A stretch of 60,488 nt of DNA from an uncultured Collinsella sp. (GTDB lineage: Bacteria; Actinomycetota; Coriobacteriia; Coriobacteriales; Coriobacteriaceae), in NCBI GenBank assembly GCA_900552705.1, contig USAX01000001.1, positions 1-60,488 of the forward strand, given 5' to 3'. Positions within the stretch are counted from its first letter, which is position 1, and each line of letters starts with the position of its first letter. Made by a program: the position numbers and the translations under genes. Below, one piece after another: positions 7,435 through 16,875 of this stretch. The notes below the pieces were generated by a model, which made no database searches, was not told the DNA's origin, and worked only from the letters and a program-made list of their open reading frames with translations.

Positions 7435-8622
7435 ATGTTCAACACCATCATAACCACGGCCAAGACGCTATTGCGCCGGCCGAGCACATGGGTCTGGGGC
7501 GCGATCTTTCCCGTCGCGCTTTCAACGATGTTCATGTTTATGTTTGCGAACCTCAGCTCCGACGGCAAGATCGACCCGGTGCCGGTAGCCGTTGTCGCTG
7601 ACGAAGCCTGGGGCGCTTCGTCCTTTAAGGACGTGGCGACCTCGCTTGCCAGGGAGGGCGACGATCAACTGCTCGATGTGAGCGAGTACGAAGACTTGGC
7701 TGCCGCGCGCAAGGCACTCAAGGCCGGCGAGGTCGCGGGCATCTATACGGTCGACGACGCGGGCACGCCCAAACTCACGTTGCTTTCGAGCTATGACGGC
7801 TCGCGTGCGTCGTCGGTACTCACCGACCGCAGCATCCTTGAAACGGTGGCAAGCTCGTATGCGCAAAATGCCGAGCTCATGGCCCAGATTGCTCAAGATG
7901 ACCCGGCGGCGCTCGCCGACCCGGAGGCGGTTGCGCGCGCTCTGTCGCTCGAGGGCGGAATCCGTCGCGTGAGCCTGACGCGCACCACGCCCGACGGCAC
8001 GACCATTTACTATTACGCGCTCTTTGGTCTGGTCGCGATGATGTCTGCCGAGTTTGCCGCCTTGAGCGTTGTCGACCTGCAGCCCAATCTGTCGGGCCTC
8101 GGCGCGCGCCGCTGCGTGGGCGGCCTTTCCAAGACGGCGTCGCTGGCCGGCATCTTTGTCGGCTCGTGGCTGGTTTCCTTTGCCTCGATGGCGGTCGCGA
8201 TTGGCTACGTGCGCCTGGTGGTCGGCGTCGACTTTGGCGGGCGCGAGGGGCTGTGCCTGCTGGGCGGCGCCGTGTCCGCGCTTGCCGCCACGGGCTTGGG
8301 ACTCTTTGTGGGCACGCTTCCCGTTAAGGGCGGCAAGGCATCCAAGTCCGGCATCCTCACGGGCTTTGCCACCACGTGCGCCCTGTTTGCCGGGCTCTAC
8401 GGCGAGCCGGCGATGGCGCTTGCCGACGACGTCGCCCGCGCCTGCCCGGCCGAGTGCTGGCTCAACCCCGTCAAGCTCATCTGCGACATGTTCAACCGCC
8501 TGTATTTCTTTGAGGACCTGGGTCCCTTTGCCGTCCGCGCCGGCGCGCTCGTCCTGATGGCCCTGGTGTTTGTCGCCGCCGCTACGCTGATCTTTGGAAG
8601 GAGCCGCTATGAGCACCTTTAA
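7435..8622 (+). CDS. ABC-2 type permease 1 (LnrM-like)
   Basis: A 395-residue membrane protein with the ABC-2 plan: one N-terminal helix (residues 20-45), a large extracytoplasmic domain (about 45-190) and five to six clustered C-terminal helices ending in RSRYEHL. The segment TPDGTTIYYYALFGLVAMM marks re-entry into the membrane. It starts 9 bp after the ATPase gene and its 3' end overlaps the next permease by 14 bp. With that second permease it would form the heterodimeric membrane channel. Confidence 0.88.
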   Translation: MFNTIITTAKTLLRRPSTWVWGAIFPVALSTMFMFMFANLSSDGKIDPVPVAVVADEAWGASSFKDVATSLAREGDDQLLDVSEYEDLAAARKALKAGEVAGIYTVDDAGTPKLTLLSSYDGSRASSVLTDRSILETVASSYAQNAELMAQIAQDDPAALADPEAVARALSLEGGIRRVSLTRTTPDGTTIYYYALFGLVAMMSAEFAALSVVDLQPNLSGLGARRCVGGLSKTASLAGIFVGSWLVSFASMAVAIGYVRLVVGVDFGGREGLCLLGGAVSALAATGLGLFVGTLPVKGGKASKSGILTGFATTCALFAGLYGEPAMALADDVARACPAECWLNPVKLICDMFNRLYFFEDLGPFAVRAGALVLMALVFVAAATLIFGRSRYEHL

Positions 8623-9814
8623 GACCGCGCTTCGCATGGCGCTCGCGCACCCGTTCTACCTGCTCATCTATACGGTGTTCATCTCGCTCATGGGCGTATT
8701 CATCGCGGCTTCGGTGAGCTGGAACTCGTCGCAGCTTACCGAGTACAAGCCCTACGACACCAACGTGATCGTGGTCGACCGCGACAATAGCGACCTTTCG
8801 CGGGCGCTTACCAAGCACCTGGGCTCACGCTTTGACCTGGTCACGGGCGTCGGCGACGACACATACGACCTTGCCGACGCGCTCTCGAAGAGCAACAGCG
8901 CCAAAGGCAGCGCCGACTGCGTGTTCTTTATCCCGGAGGGGTTTGAGGACGATCTTGTTGCAGCCGCCCGCGCGGGGGAGTCCCTGCCCAAGCTCGACGT
9001 GACCTATGGTTCCGGCACCATGGCGGCGGCGCTTTCGTCTGCCGAGGCCTCGCGGTGGATCTCGCTCGCGGGCGCTGCGGCCGCACTAGAGCCCGCTGCC
9101 TCCAACGGCGACGTCGCAAGGGCCGCCGAGCACGCGGCCGCAAAGCGCGCGGAGGTCCAGATCGAGCAGGTCAAGGTCGACTCGACTGCTGCTACCACGC
9201 TCGAGTCGTACTTCAACTTTGGCGCGTACGCGATCATCTCGTCGGTCATCGTGTCGGTGGGACTGGTGTTTTCGGGCATGAACGAGCCCGAGCGCGTGCG
9301 CCGCATGGATGCCAGCCCGGTCTCTGAGCGCCAGCGTTCGCTCGCTGTGTTCGCGGCCGCCGCCGTGCTCACCGTCTGCATCTGGCTCGTGTCGAGCATG
9401 ATGGGCGTCGTGGGCTTTGCCAGCGCGGTTGCCGAGGTCGGCGTGGGTCGCGTGTGCCTGGCGCTGGCGGCAACGTTTGCCCTGGCGTGCACGCCGCTGG
9501 CCGTTGGCTTTACGCTGTCGAGCCTGGGCGCTCGCGAGGAGTTGCTCAACGGTGTGGGCAACTTGCTCGGCTTGCTCATGACGTTTTTGGGCGGCGCCTG
9601 GATGCCATTGTCGCTGATGGGTCCGGCCGTGCAGACGGCGGCGCACTTTGTGCCGACGTATTGGGTGAACGATGCGATCGGCAAGGCGCTTGCCTCGGAC
9701 CTGACGTCTGCTGTGTTGGGCGACATCGCCTGCGACCTGGGCGTCACGGTGCTCTTTGCCGCGGCCATCGCCGCCGTAGGCCTAGCCCTCGCCTACAACA
9801 AATCCCGCGCCTAG
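8609..9814 (+). CDS. ABC-2 type permease 2 (LnrN-like)
   Basis: About 401 residues from the ATG at 8609, preceded by GGAAGGAG inside the end of permease 1. It has an N-terminal helix, an extracytoplasmic domain with predicted helical Ala-rich stretches, then YFNFGAYAIISSVIVSVGL and further helices, matching the ABC-2 fold. The pair of non-identical permeases plus one ATPase and an adjacent two-component system is the organisation of linearmycin-type (LnrJKLMN) resistance modules. It ends at REP-like intergenic repeats. Confidence 0.88.
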   Translation: MSTFKTALRMALAHPFYLLIYTVFISLMGVFIAASVSWNSSQLTEYKPYDTNVIVVDRDNSDLSRALTKHLGSRFDLVTGVGDDTYDLADALSKSNSAKGSADCVFFIPEGFEDDLVAAARAGESLPKLDVTYGSGTMAAALSSAEASRWISLAGAAAALEPAASNGDVARAAEHAAAKRAEVQIEQVKVDSTAATTLESYFNFGAYAIISSVIVSVGLVFSGMNEPERVRRMDASPVSERQRSLAVFAAAAVLTVCIWLVSSMMGVVGFASAVAEVGVGRVCLALAATFALACTPLAVGFTLSSLGAREELLNGVGNLLGLLMTFLGGAWMPLSLMGPAVQTAAHFVPTYWVNDAIGKALASDLTSAVLGDIACDLGVTVLFAAAIAAVGLALAYNKSRA

Positions 9815-9820
9815 CCACCT

Positions 9821-9878
9821 AGTCATTGGGGACAGTCTTTGCCGATTCGCCGGCAGGGCTGGCAGGGATTGTCCCAAT
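9821..9878. repeat. REP-like palindrome A (GGGGACAG core)
   Basis: Contains AGTCATTGGGGACAGTCTTT, a GCCGATTCGCCGGC inner palindrome, and a closing GATTGTCCCAAT that pairs imperfectly with the start. A near-identical left half recurs at 13441. It lies directly after the permease 2 stop. Confidence 0.65.
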
Positions 9879-9897
9879 ATGTCGGCACTTGGGGACC

Positions 9898-9957
9898 ACT
9901 CATTGGGGACAGACTTAAATGAGCGATTTCACTCATTTAAGTCTGTCCCCAATGAGT
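9898..9957. repeat. REP-like palindrome B, perfect 26-bp inverted repeat
   Basis: The arms 9898-9923 and 9932-9957 are perfect complements around an 8-base centre, each containing ATTGGGGACAGACTTAAATG. Same family as repeats at 9821, 13441, 21875, 34885, 39228, 49273 and 57910. Confidence 0.8.
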
Positions 9958-9964
9958 AGGTTGG

Positions 9965-10012
9965 AAAATAGTTCGCGCACGTCGCTTAAAAATAGTTCGC
10001 CCGGGTTTACTA
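9965..10012 (+). promoter_or_regulatory. Direct repeat AAAATAGTTCGC and likely promoter of the MacB/FtsX operon
   Basis: AAAATAGTTCGC occurs at 9965-9976 and 9989-10000, 24 bp apart (about two helical turns), followed by TTTACTATTAGCC whose TACTAT could be a -10 box. The spacing suggests a dimeric regulator bound beside the promoter of the ABC genes starting at 10055. Confidence 0.4.
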
Positions 10013-10054
10013 TTAGCCTAGAAAAGTAGCAGAAGGCTAACAACGGGGGATAGC

Positions 10055-10768
<714 letters not shown>

Positions 10769-10776
10769 GCGGCGCC

Positions 10777-13443
10777 ATGACACCTCTCGCAAAACGTCTC
10801 CCGCGCGAGCTGCGCCGCAATATCGGCAAGTACCTGGGCATCTTTTTGCTTATGTGCGGAAGCATCGCCCTCACGTCGGGCTTTTTGCTCGCGGCGCATT
10901 CCATCGGTTGCCTCATTGACGACATGCGCGATGAGTATACGATCGAGGACGGCCGCGTGACTACCTCCTTCGAGGCCACCAAAGACCAGCTCAAGGCTGC
11001 CGAGGACGCGGCGGAGGGCGTCGGCGGCGTTACGCTCTACAAGAACTTCTCTATCGACGCCATCATCAAAAAGGCGGCTGGCGACGACGGCACCAAGCGG
11101 ACCCTGCGCACCTATGCGTACCGCGCTAAGGTGGACATTGCGTCCTACTGTGAGGGCAAGGAACCCAAGGCGGACGACGAGGTGGCCATCGACCGCGTCT
11201 TTGCCACCAATAACGACCTCGCCATCGGCGATAAGGTCGAGCTCGAGGGGCGCACCTACACCATCTGCGGCATCATGACCCAGCCCGATAGCCAGGCGTT
11301 GTTCCTCGACAATTCGGACTTTACGGTGAACACCATCACGTATGGCGTAGCCGAGGTCACCGACGCCGGTTTTGTTGCGCTCGAGGATGCCGGCGGCGCA
11401 CCCGCCTATACGTACTCCTTTACCTTTAACGACCGCGATCTCCCCACCGCGGATCGCATCGATGCGGAGCAGGATATGGTCGAGGCGCTGACCGATGCCG
11501 ATGCGCGCGTGGACGATCTGATCGATGCCGATTCCAATCAGGGCATTGGCTATGCGCGCGACGACGTGGACGGCGACGCCATGATGTGGATGACGTTGCT
11601 CGACATCATCATCGTGATCATGGCATTTGTCTTTGTGGTGCTCACCGACGCCACCATCGAGGAGGAGAGCGCCATCATCGGCACGCTGCTCGCCAGCGGC
11701 TATCGCCGTCGCGAGATCGTGCTGCACTACCTGGCACTTCCCGCCATCGTGGGCGTGCTCGCGGCACTTTTGGGCACCGCGCTCGGCATTGTGTTCTTTA
11801 CCGAGCCCATGCGCAGTCTCTATTACGGTTCGTACAGCCTGCCTCCCTTCCAGGTGTACTGGAGCTGGGAGATCTTCGTGAAGTGCGCCGTGGTTCCCGC
11901 CGCCGCGCTCATCCTCATCACGCTGGTGGGCCTGCTTCGCAAAATGGGCAAGACGCCGTTGCAGTTCCTTCGTCACGAGGCGAGCGGCAAATCGGGCACC
12001 AAGCGTGGCCTGCGGCTGCCGGAGCGCATGGGTTTTGTTTCCCGCTTCCGCCTGCGTATCTTCCTGCGCAACCTGGGCAACTTTGCCACGCTCTTCGTGG
12101 GCATTGCGTTTGCGTCGCTGCTACTGCTCTTTGGCCTGGCGATTCTGCCCACGATGACGCACTATGCGGACAACCTGGAGACGAGCCTGGTCGCCGAGCA
12201 TCAGTACACACTCAAGGCTCCGCTAGAGCTTGAGGGCACTGCCGGGGAGCGCGAGCAGTGGTCGGCACTCGAGCGCTTGCAGTCGGTTGACGGCACACTG
12301 CTCTCCGCCGCCCAGGATGCCGATGACGAACTTGACGACGCGGCCGATACGGCGCAGACGGCAGCCGATGCCGCGACCGCATCTCCGTCTGCCGAGAGCC
12401 TGGCTGCAGCGCAGGATGCGCTTGCTAAGGTCAAGGACAAGAAGGATGCGCTCTACGCGCGCCTCGACGATCTTGCCGATGCCCTCGGCTGCGACCGCGA
12501 TGAGGCCATCGACCTGATCGACAAGGCCTCTAAGATTGACACCGACAACGACGACATCCACCCGGTCAATACGACCGACAACGGCGCGGGCGCAATCGCG
12601 CAGGCCGAGAAATATGCCGGTTACCAGCTGCAATACGACCGCGGCGATGGTAATGGCGAGGAGACGATTTCCGTCTATGGCATTTCATCTCATTCGCGCT
12701 ACTGGAAGAACCTCGATGTCGGCGACGGGCGCGTCGTCTTTGGCGGCGGTCTGCTCGATAAGTTTGGCTGGAGCGAGGGCCAGAAGGTCGAGCTTCGCGA
12801 CAAGTACGAGGCTCGGGATTATTCTCTTGAGTACGCGGGTAAGGACTGCATCTGGGGTTCAAAGTCGGACATGAATATCTATATGAGCATCGATGACTTT
12901 AACGAGCTGTTCGACAACGACGCCGCCTACTTTAACGGCTATGTGAGCGACGAGAAGCTCGACCTCGACGCGCGCTACTTTGCCGGCGACACCACGCCCG
13001 ACGACATGCGCGCCGTGGGTGACCAGTTCATCGGCATGATGAGCAAAATGATCGGAATGATGATCGGGCTCGCGGTGTTTATCTTCCTGCTGTTTATGTA
13101 CCTGCTGACCAAAGCGGTGATCGACCACAGCGCCCGTTCGATCAGCTACATGAAAGTCTTTGGCTATCGCGATAGTGAGATCTCGCATCTGTACATCCGC
13201 TCGATCACGCTGTGCGTGGCGGCGTCGCTCGTGCTGAGCCTGCCGGTCATTATTGGCTCGCTCACGGCCATCTTCCGCTCGATGCTGCTCGCCTACAACG
13301 GCAATATCGAGATCTACGTGCCCGCTTGGTCCATGGCTGCATGCGTCGGCATTGGCTTTGCGACCTACCTGGTCGTGGCGCTGCTACACACGCGCTCTAT
13401 CAAGCGCGTCGGCCTGGCCGAAGCCCTCAAGGTGCAGGAGTAG
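10777..13443 (+). CDS. Large FtsX-domain ABC permease
   Basis: About 888 residues from the ATG at 10777 (the frame runs further upstream only as antisense-like overlap with the ATPase gene). Layout: TM1 near residues 22-42, a first extracytoplasmic domain to about 260, a first FtsX block of three helices (MTLLDIIIVIMAFVFVVLTD; YRRREIVLHY coupling helix), a central helix (LGNFATLFVGIAF), a second ~320-residue extracytoplasmic region with an Ala-rich helical stretch, and a second FtsX block near the C-terminus (MIGMMIGLAVFIFLLFMYLL). Such two-block permeases are linked to antimicrobial-peptide resistance or cell-wall remodelling. No sensor kinase is adjacent. Confidence 0.9.
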   Translation: MTPLAKRLPRELRRNIGKYLGIFLLMCGSIALTSGFLLAAHSIGCLIDDMRDEYTIEDGRVTTSFEATKDQLKAAEDAAEGVGGVTLYKNFSIDAIIKKAAGDDGTKRTLRTYAYRAKVDIASYCEGKEPKADDEVAIDRVFATNNDLAIGDKVELEGRTYTICGIMTQPDSQALFLDNSDFTVNTITYGVAEVTDAGFVALEDAGGAPAYTYSFTFNDRDLPTADRIDAEQDMVEALTDADARVDDLIDADSNQGIGYARDDVDGDAMMWMTLLDIIIVIMAFVFVVLTDATIEEESAIIGTLLASGYRRREIVLHYLALPAIVGVLAALLGTALGIVFFTEPMRSLYYGSYSLPPFQVYWSWEIFVKCAVVPAAALILITLVGLLRKMGKTPLQFLRHEASGKSGTKRGLRLPERMGFVSRFRLRIFLRNLGNFATLFVGIAFASLLLLFGLAILPTMTHYADNLETSLVAEHQYTLKAPLELEGTAGEREQWSALERLQSVDGTLLSAAQDADDELDDAADTAQTAADAATASPSAESLAAAQDALAKVKDKKDALYARLDDLADALGCDRDEAIDLIDKASKIDTDNDDIHPVNTTDNGAGAIAQAEKYAGYQLQYDRGDGNGEETISVYGISSHSRYWKNLDVGDGRVVFGGGLLDKFGWSEGQKVELRDKYEARDYSLEYAGKDCIWGSKSDMNIYMSIDDFNELFDNDAAYFNGYVSDEKLDLDARYFAGDTTPDDMRAVGDQFIGMMSKMIGMMIGLAVFIFLLFMYLLTKAVIDHSARSISYMKVFGYRDSEISHLYIRSITLCVAASLVLSLPVIIGSLTAIFRSMLLAYNGNIEIYVPAWSMAACVGIGFATYLVVALLHTRSIKRVGLAEALKVQE

Positions 13444-13516
13444 TCATCGGGGACAGTCTTTGCCGATTCGCCGGCCGGGCGGCAAGCACTCATTTAAGTC
13501 TGTCCCCAATGAGTGG
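13441..13516. repeat. REP-like repeat C, hybrid of A (left) and B (right)
   Basis: The left part matches repeat A (TAGTCATCGGGGACAGTCTT, then the GCCGATTCGCCGGC palindrome). The right part matches the right arm of repeat B (ACTCATTTAAGTCTGTCCCC). It begins within the stop codon of the FtsX permease gene. Confidence 0.7.
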
Positions 13517-13595
13517 CCGTGCTTGACTTCAACCCCACTTCACCGGGTACCATCCTCTATGTCTGTAACGCCATATAGACCGAGGGGATAGATCT

Positions 13596-14801
13596 ATGAC
13601 CGCAACCGCACCCGCAGCACCGGCAAAGGTGTACTTCACCAACCTGCGCACGCATGCTCGCGAGAGCCAGCTCGACAAACTCAAGCGCCTCATTCGCCGC
13701 GCCGGTATCGAGCAGATCGACTTCGAGAACAAGTTTGTCGCCATCAAGATTCACTTTGGCGAGCTGGGCAACCTGAGCTTTTTGCGCCCCAACTACGCCC
13801 GCGCCGTCGCGGACGTCGTGAAGGAGCTGGGCGGCAAGCCCTTCCTTACCGACTGCAACACGCTCTATGTGGGTAGCCGCAAAAATGCGCTCGAGCACAT
13901 CGACACCGCCTACCAGAACGGCTTTACCCCGTATGCCACGGGTTGCCAGATCATCATCGCCGACGGCCTCAAGGGTACCGACGAGGCGCTCGTCCCGGTC
14001 GAGGGTGGCGAGTACGTGCGCGAGGCCAAGATCGGTCAGGCGCTCATGGACGCCGACATTGTGATCAGCCTCACCCACTTTAAGGGCCATGAGCAGGCCG
14101 GCTTTGGCGGCGCCATGAAGAACCTGGGCATGGGCGGCGGCAGTCGTGCTGGCAAGATGGAACAACATGCCGCCGGCAAGCCGAGCGTCGATACCACCAA
14201 CTGCGTAGGTTGCCGTGCCTGCGAAAAGATCTGTGCGCACAACGCCATCACGTTTGACGACACGCGCGAGCGCGAGCTTGCCAACGGCAACACCCGCACG
14301 GTTCACGTCGCCGCTATCGACCACGATCGCTGCGTGGGCTGCGGACGCTGCATTGCGGCGTGCAACCAGGACTGCATCAAGCCCGACTATGATGCCGCGG
14401 CCGACGTGCTCAACTACAAGATCGCTGAGTACACGAAGGCCATCGTCGACGGCCGCCCGAGCTTCCACATCTCGCTCGCCATGGACATCAGCCCCAACTG
14501 CGACTGCCACCCCGAAAACGACACACCCATCGTCAACGACATCGGCATGTTCGCGAGCTTCGACCCGGTCGCCATCGACCAGGCCTGCGCCGATGCCGTC
14601 CTGGCGTCCGAGCCGCTGCCTAACACCGAGCTTACCGACAGCGCCGCCAAGATGGAGCATAACCACGAGCATCTGGAGGGCGAGCAGGCCAAGGATCCCT
14701 TCTGCATCACGCATCCCGACACCGACTGGCGTGCGTGCATCGCGCACGCCGAAAAGATCGGCCTGGGCACGAGCAAGTATGAGCTCATCAAGGTCAAGTA
14801 G
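13596..14801 (+). CDS. DUF362 protein with two [4Fe-4S] ferredoxin motifs
   Basis: A 401-residue protein. Residues 1-190 are the DUF362 domain (VYFTNLRTHARESQLDKLK, IKIHFGELGN, SLTHFKGHEQAGFGGAMKN). Two ferredoxin motifs are inserted at about residues 206-255: CVGCRACEKIC and CVGCGRCIAAC. The DUF362 domain resumes afterwards with MDISPNCDCHPENDTPIVND. Such proteins are common in strict anaerobes and probably mediate electron transfer or Fe-S chemistry; the reaction is unknown. AGGGGA precedes the ATG. It appears monocistronic, with a terminator downstream. Confidence 0.88.
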   Translation: MTATAPAAPAKVYFTNLRTHARESQLDKLKRLIRRAGIEQIDFENKFVAIKIHFGELGNLSFLRPNYARAVADVVKELGGKPFLTDCNTLYVGSRKNALEHIDTAYQNGFTPYATGCQIIIADGLKGTDEALVPVEGGEYVREAKIGQALMDADIVISLTHFKGHEQAGFGGAMKNLGMGGGSRAGKMEQHAAGKPSVDTTNCVGCRACEKICAHNAITFDDTRERELANGNTRTVHVAAIDHDRCVGCGRCIAACNQDCIKPDYDAAADVLNYKIAEYTKAIVDGRPSFHISLAMDISPNCDCHPENDTPIVNDIGMFASFDPVAIDQACADAVLASEPLPNTELTDSAAKMEHNHEHLEGEQAKDPFCITHPDTDWRACIAHAEKIGLGTSKYELIKVK

Positions 14802-14852
14802 CGCCTAGCTATTGGACATATCAAGCGCTTTTGTAGCGCAACGTTAGAAAAA

Positions 14853-14888
14853 CCGCCTGTGAGCACAGCGCCCACGGGCGGCTTTTTG
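14853..14888 (+). terminator. Rho-independent terminator after the DUF362 gene
   Basis: The stem 14853-14861 with 14873-14881 (one G-U pair) is followed by CTTTTT. It serves the plus-strand DUF362 gene; a second small hairpin, GCGCTTTTGTAGCGC, lies just upstream. Confidence 0.8.
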
Positions 14889-14931
14889 GAAGTGCTAGGG
14901 GCCAGATAGACCAGTGAACCGTACTATTTCC

Positions 14932-15897
14932 CTAAAAATTCTTGTCGAGGAAGTCGTCGACCGTATTCCAGTAGAGCTCGGGGTCGACTTGCGCGCTCTT
15001 GGCGTGGGTGGCGCCGTGGATAGTGAGCTTTTGCTTGACCTTGCTGGCGCACGCCTCGTAGTTTTGGTCGAGCATGCTGTATGGTACAAAGGTGTCTTGG
15101 TCACCGTGGATAAAAAGCATGGGAACCGTCGCGCGCTTGAGCTGTTCCACGCTGCTCGCCTTATGAAAGTCGTAGCCTGCGCGCACGTTGCATACCAGGT
15201 TGGCCACATCGAGCAAGGGAAAACTGGGCAGGCCAAATACATCCTTGAGCTGCAGAGAAAACTCGTCCCAAACGCTTGTATAGCCGCAGTCCTCGATAAT
15301 GCATTTCACATTTGCGGGCAGAGATTCCCCCGCTACGTTCATGGCAGTCGCCGCGCCCATCGACTCGCCAAAGACCAGGATGCGCGCCTTGGGATCGGCC
15401 GCAACAATCCGCCCGATCCACGCGACGACATCGAGTCGCTCGGGCCAGCCCATGCCGATGTAGTCACCGCCGGAACGCTCGTGGGCGCGGGCGGCGGGTG
15501 CGAGTACGTTCATGCCGCGGTCGTGGAATCGCTTGACGTATCGGGCCATACCGATGGGCTCGTTGGTATATCCATGCAGGCAGACGGCGTAGTCGTGCGT
15601 GCTCTCCGACGCAGCAAAATACCAGGCGGCAAGCTCGGTCCCGTCGTCCGCGGTGAGGCTGCTGCTCTCGCGGTTTTCCTTAAACCACGCCCGTGCCTCG
15701 CCCTCCTCGGCGTCAATCTGCTCGCCCTTTTCGGCGTCCTTGCCGTCCTGCATCATCTTCATGGTGTAGGGCGCTTGGGGATTCAGGGCAAAGTCGAACA
15801 AGAAGTTGCCGGCAAACCCCAGCAGCGCGACAACGAGCACCAGTGCAACGATGCCGGCTATCTTGAGCTTTCGATGGGAATGTGCGTTTTGAGCCAT
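14932..15897 (-). CDS. Membrane-anchored alpha/beta hydrolase (Abhydrolase/BAAT-like)
   Basis: A 321-residue protein with an N-terminal signal anchor (KIAGIVALVLVVALLGFAG) and an extracytoplasmic or cytoplasm-facing alpha/beta hydrolase. The oxyanion/HG region is CLHGYTNEP, the nucleophile elbow GESMGAATA, the acid residue in HGDQDTFVP, and the catalytic His in IHGATHAKS near the C-terminus. The substrate is unknown (esters, acyl-peptides or lipids). It is transcribed alone, opposite to its neighbours. The region upstream carries palindromic sites (GTTGATGCGTCAAC at about 15962-15975). Confidence 0.88.
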   Translation of the reverse strand: MAQNAHSHRKLKIAGIVALVLVVALLGFAGNFLFDFALNPQAPYTMKMMQDGKDAEKGEQIDAEEGEARAWFKENRESSSLTADDGTELAAWYFAASESTHDYAVCLHGYTNEPIGMARYVKRFHDRGMNVLAPAARAHERSGGDYIGMGWPERLDVVAWIGRIVAADPKARILVFGESMGAATAMNVAGESLPANVKCIIEDCGYTSVWDEFSLQLKDVFGLPSFPLLDVANLVCNVRAGYDFHKASSVEQLKRATVPMLFIHGDQDTFVPYSMLDQNYEACASKVKQKLTIHGATHAKSAQVDPELYWNTVDDFLDKNF

Positions 15898-16083
15898 GCG
15901 GTATTCTCCTATAAGATGTTAATGCATCAACATTTAATGCAAGCGCATTATGGACGTTCGCCGTTGATGCGTCAACAGGCAAAGAATGGGTAAACAAAGG
16001 GTCACGTATGGTGCAAATTTCGCACGCACCCAGACGCTTTGATATAGTGTTGAGAACTCTTTACGTTGGAGGATGTAACCGGC
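15898..16083. promoter_or_regulatory. Divergent promoter region with possible operators
   Basis: This gap separates the divergent hydrolase and HlyIII genes. It contains TTAATGCATCAAC and the palindrome GTTGA-TGCG-TCAAC, plus GTGCAAATTTCGCAC, an imperfect palindrome, upstream of GATATAGTG, a plausible -10 for the HlyIII gene. The cognate regulator cannot be named. Confidence 0.35.
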
Positions 16084-16767
16084 ATGTCCGATTCGAGCGA
16101 CAGTTCCAAGCCGCGACCCAAGGCCGCGGCCGTTCCGCACTACACGGTGGGCGAGGAGATCATGAACTCCGTCACCCATGGTGTCGGCTGCTTGCTGGGT
16201 ATCGCGGGTCTGGTGCTCCTGATCGTATTCGCTGCACTGCGCGGCGGTGGCCCGGCCCACATGGCCGCGGCAATCGTCTACGGCGCCAGTATTATTCTCG
16301 AATACCTAGCCTCCACGCTCTACCATGCGATTCAACCCGCGCGCGCCAAGCGCGTGTTCCGCATCATCGACCACAGCTGCATCTACCTGCTCATAGCCGG
16401 CAGCTATACGCCGTTTTGCCTCATCACGCTTGCAAACGACGGCGGCGCCGTGCTGTTCTTTGCCGTATGGGCCATCGCCATTATCGGCATCGCCCTCGAG
16501 TGCTTTATGCGCGAGCGTCAACCGCACTGGGTAAGCGGCCTGGTCTACCTGCTGATGGGCTGGCTCGTTGTCTTTAAGCTGCCCGAACTTGTGGCGCTGC
16601 TCAACCCCGTGGCACTTGCCCTGCTCGCCGTCGGCGGCGTGTGCTACACCGCGGGCGTGCCGTTCTATATCGCCAAAAACGTGCGCTATCTGCACAGTGT
16701 TTTCCACTTGTGGGTGCTCGCCGGCAGCATCTTCCAGTTCATGGCGGTGATCCTCTTCGTAATCTAG
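16084..16767 (+). CDS. Hemolysin III/PAQR-family membrane protein (HlyIII, YqfA-like)
   Basis: About 227 residues from the ATG at 16084; GGAGG at 16068-16072 supports this start over an upstream TTG at 16066. Seven predicted helices and family hallmarks are visible: GEEIMNSVTHGVGCLLGIAG, ASTLYHAIQ, RIIDHSCIYLLIAGSYTPF and a final HSVFHLWVLAG with metal-binding His residues. PAQR proteins are thought to be zinc-dependent membrane hydrolases or receptors; bacterial members are of uncertain physiological function, and the 'hemolysin' name is historical. Confidence 0.92.
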   Translation: MSDSSDSSKPRPKAAAVPHYTVGEEIMNSVTHGVGCLLGIAGLVLLIVFAALRGGGPAHMAAAIVYGASIILEYLASTLYHAIQPARAKRVFRIIDHSCIYLLIAGSYTPFCLITLANDGGAVLFFAVWAIAIIGIALECFMRERQPHWVSGLVYLLMGWLVVFKLPELVALLNPVALALLAVGGVCYTAGVPFYIAKNVRYLHSVFHLWVLAGSIFQFMAVILFVI

Positions 16768-16875
16768 CGACCGCGCCCACGGCCCCGCTCGCACGGGCGA
16801 CCGGCGCAATTGCCCTATCCGTCACCTACGCTTACTACCCAACGTCCCGAATCTTGGAGGTTCGAGAAACTCCCG

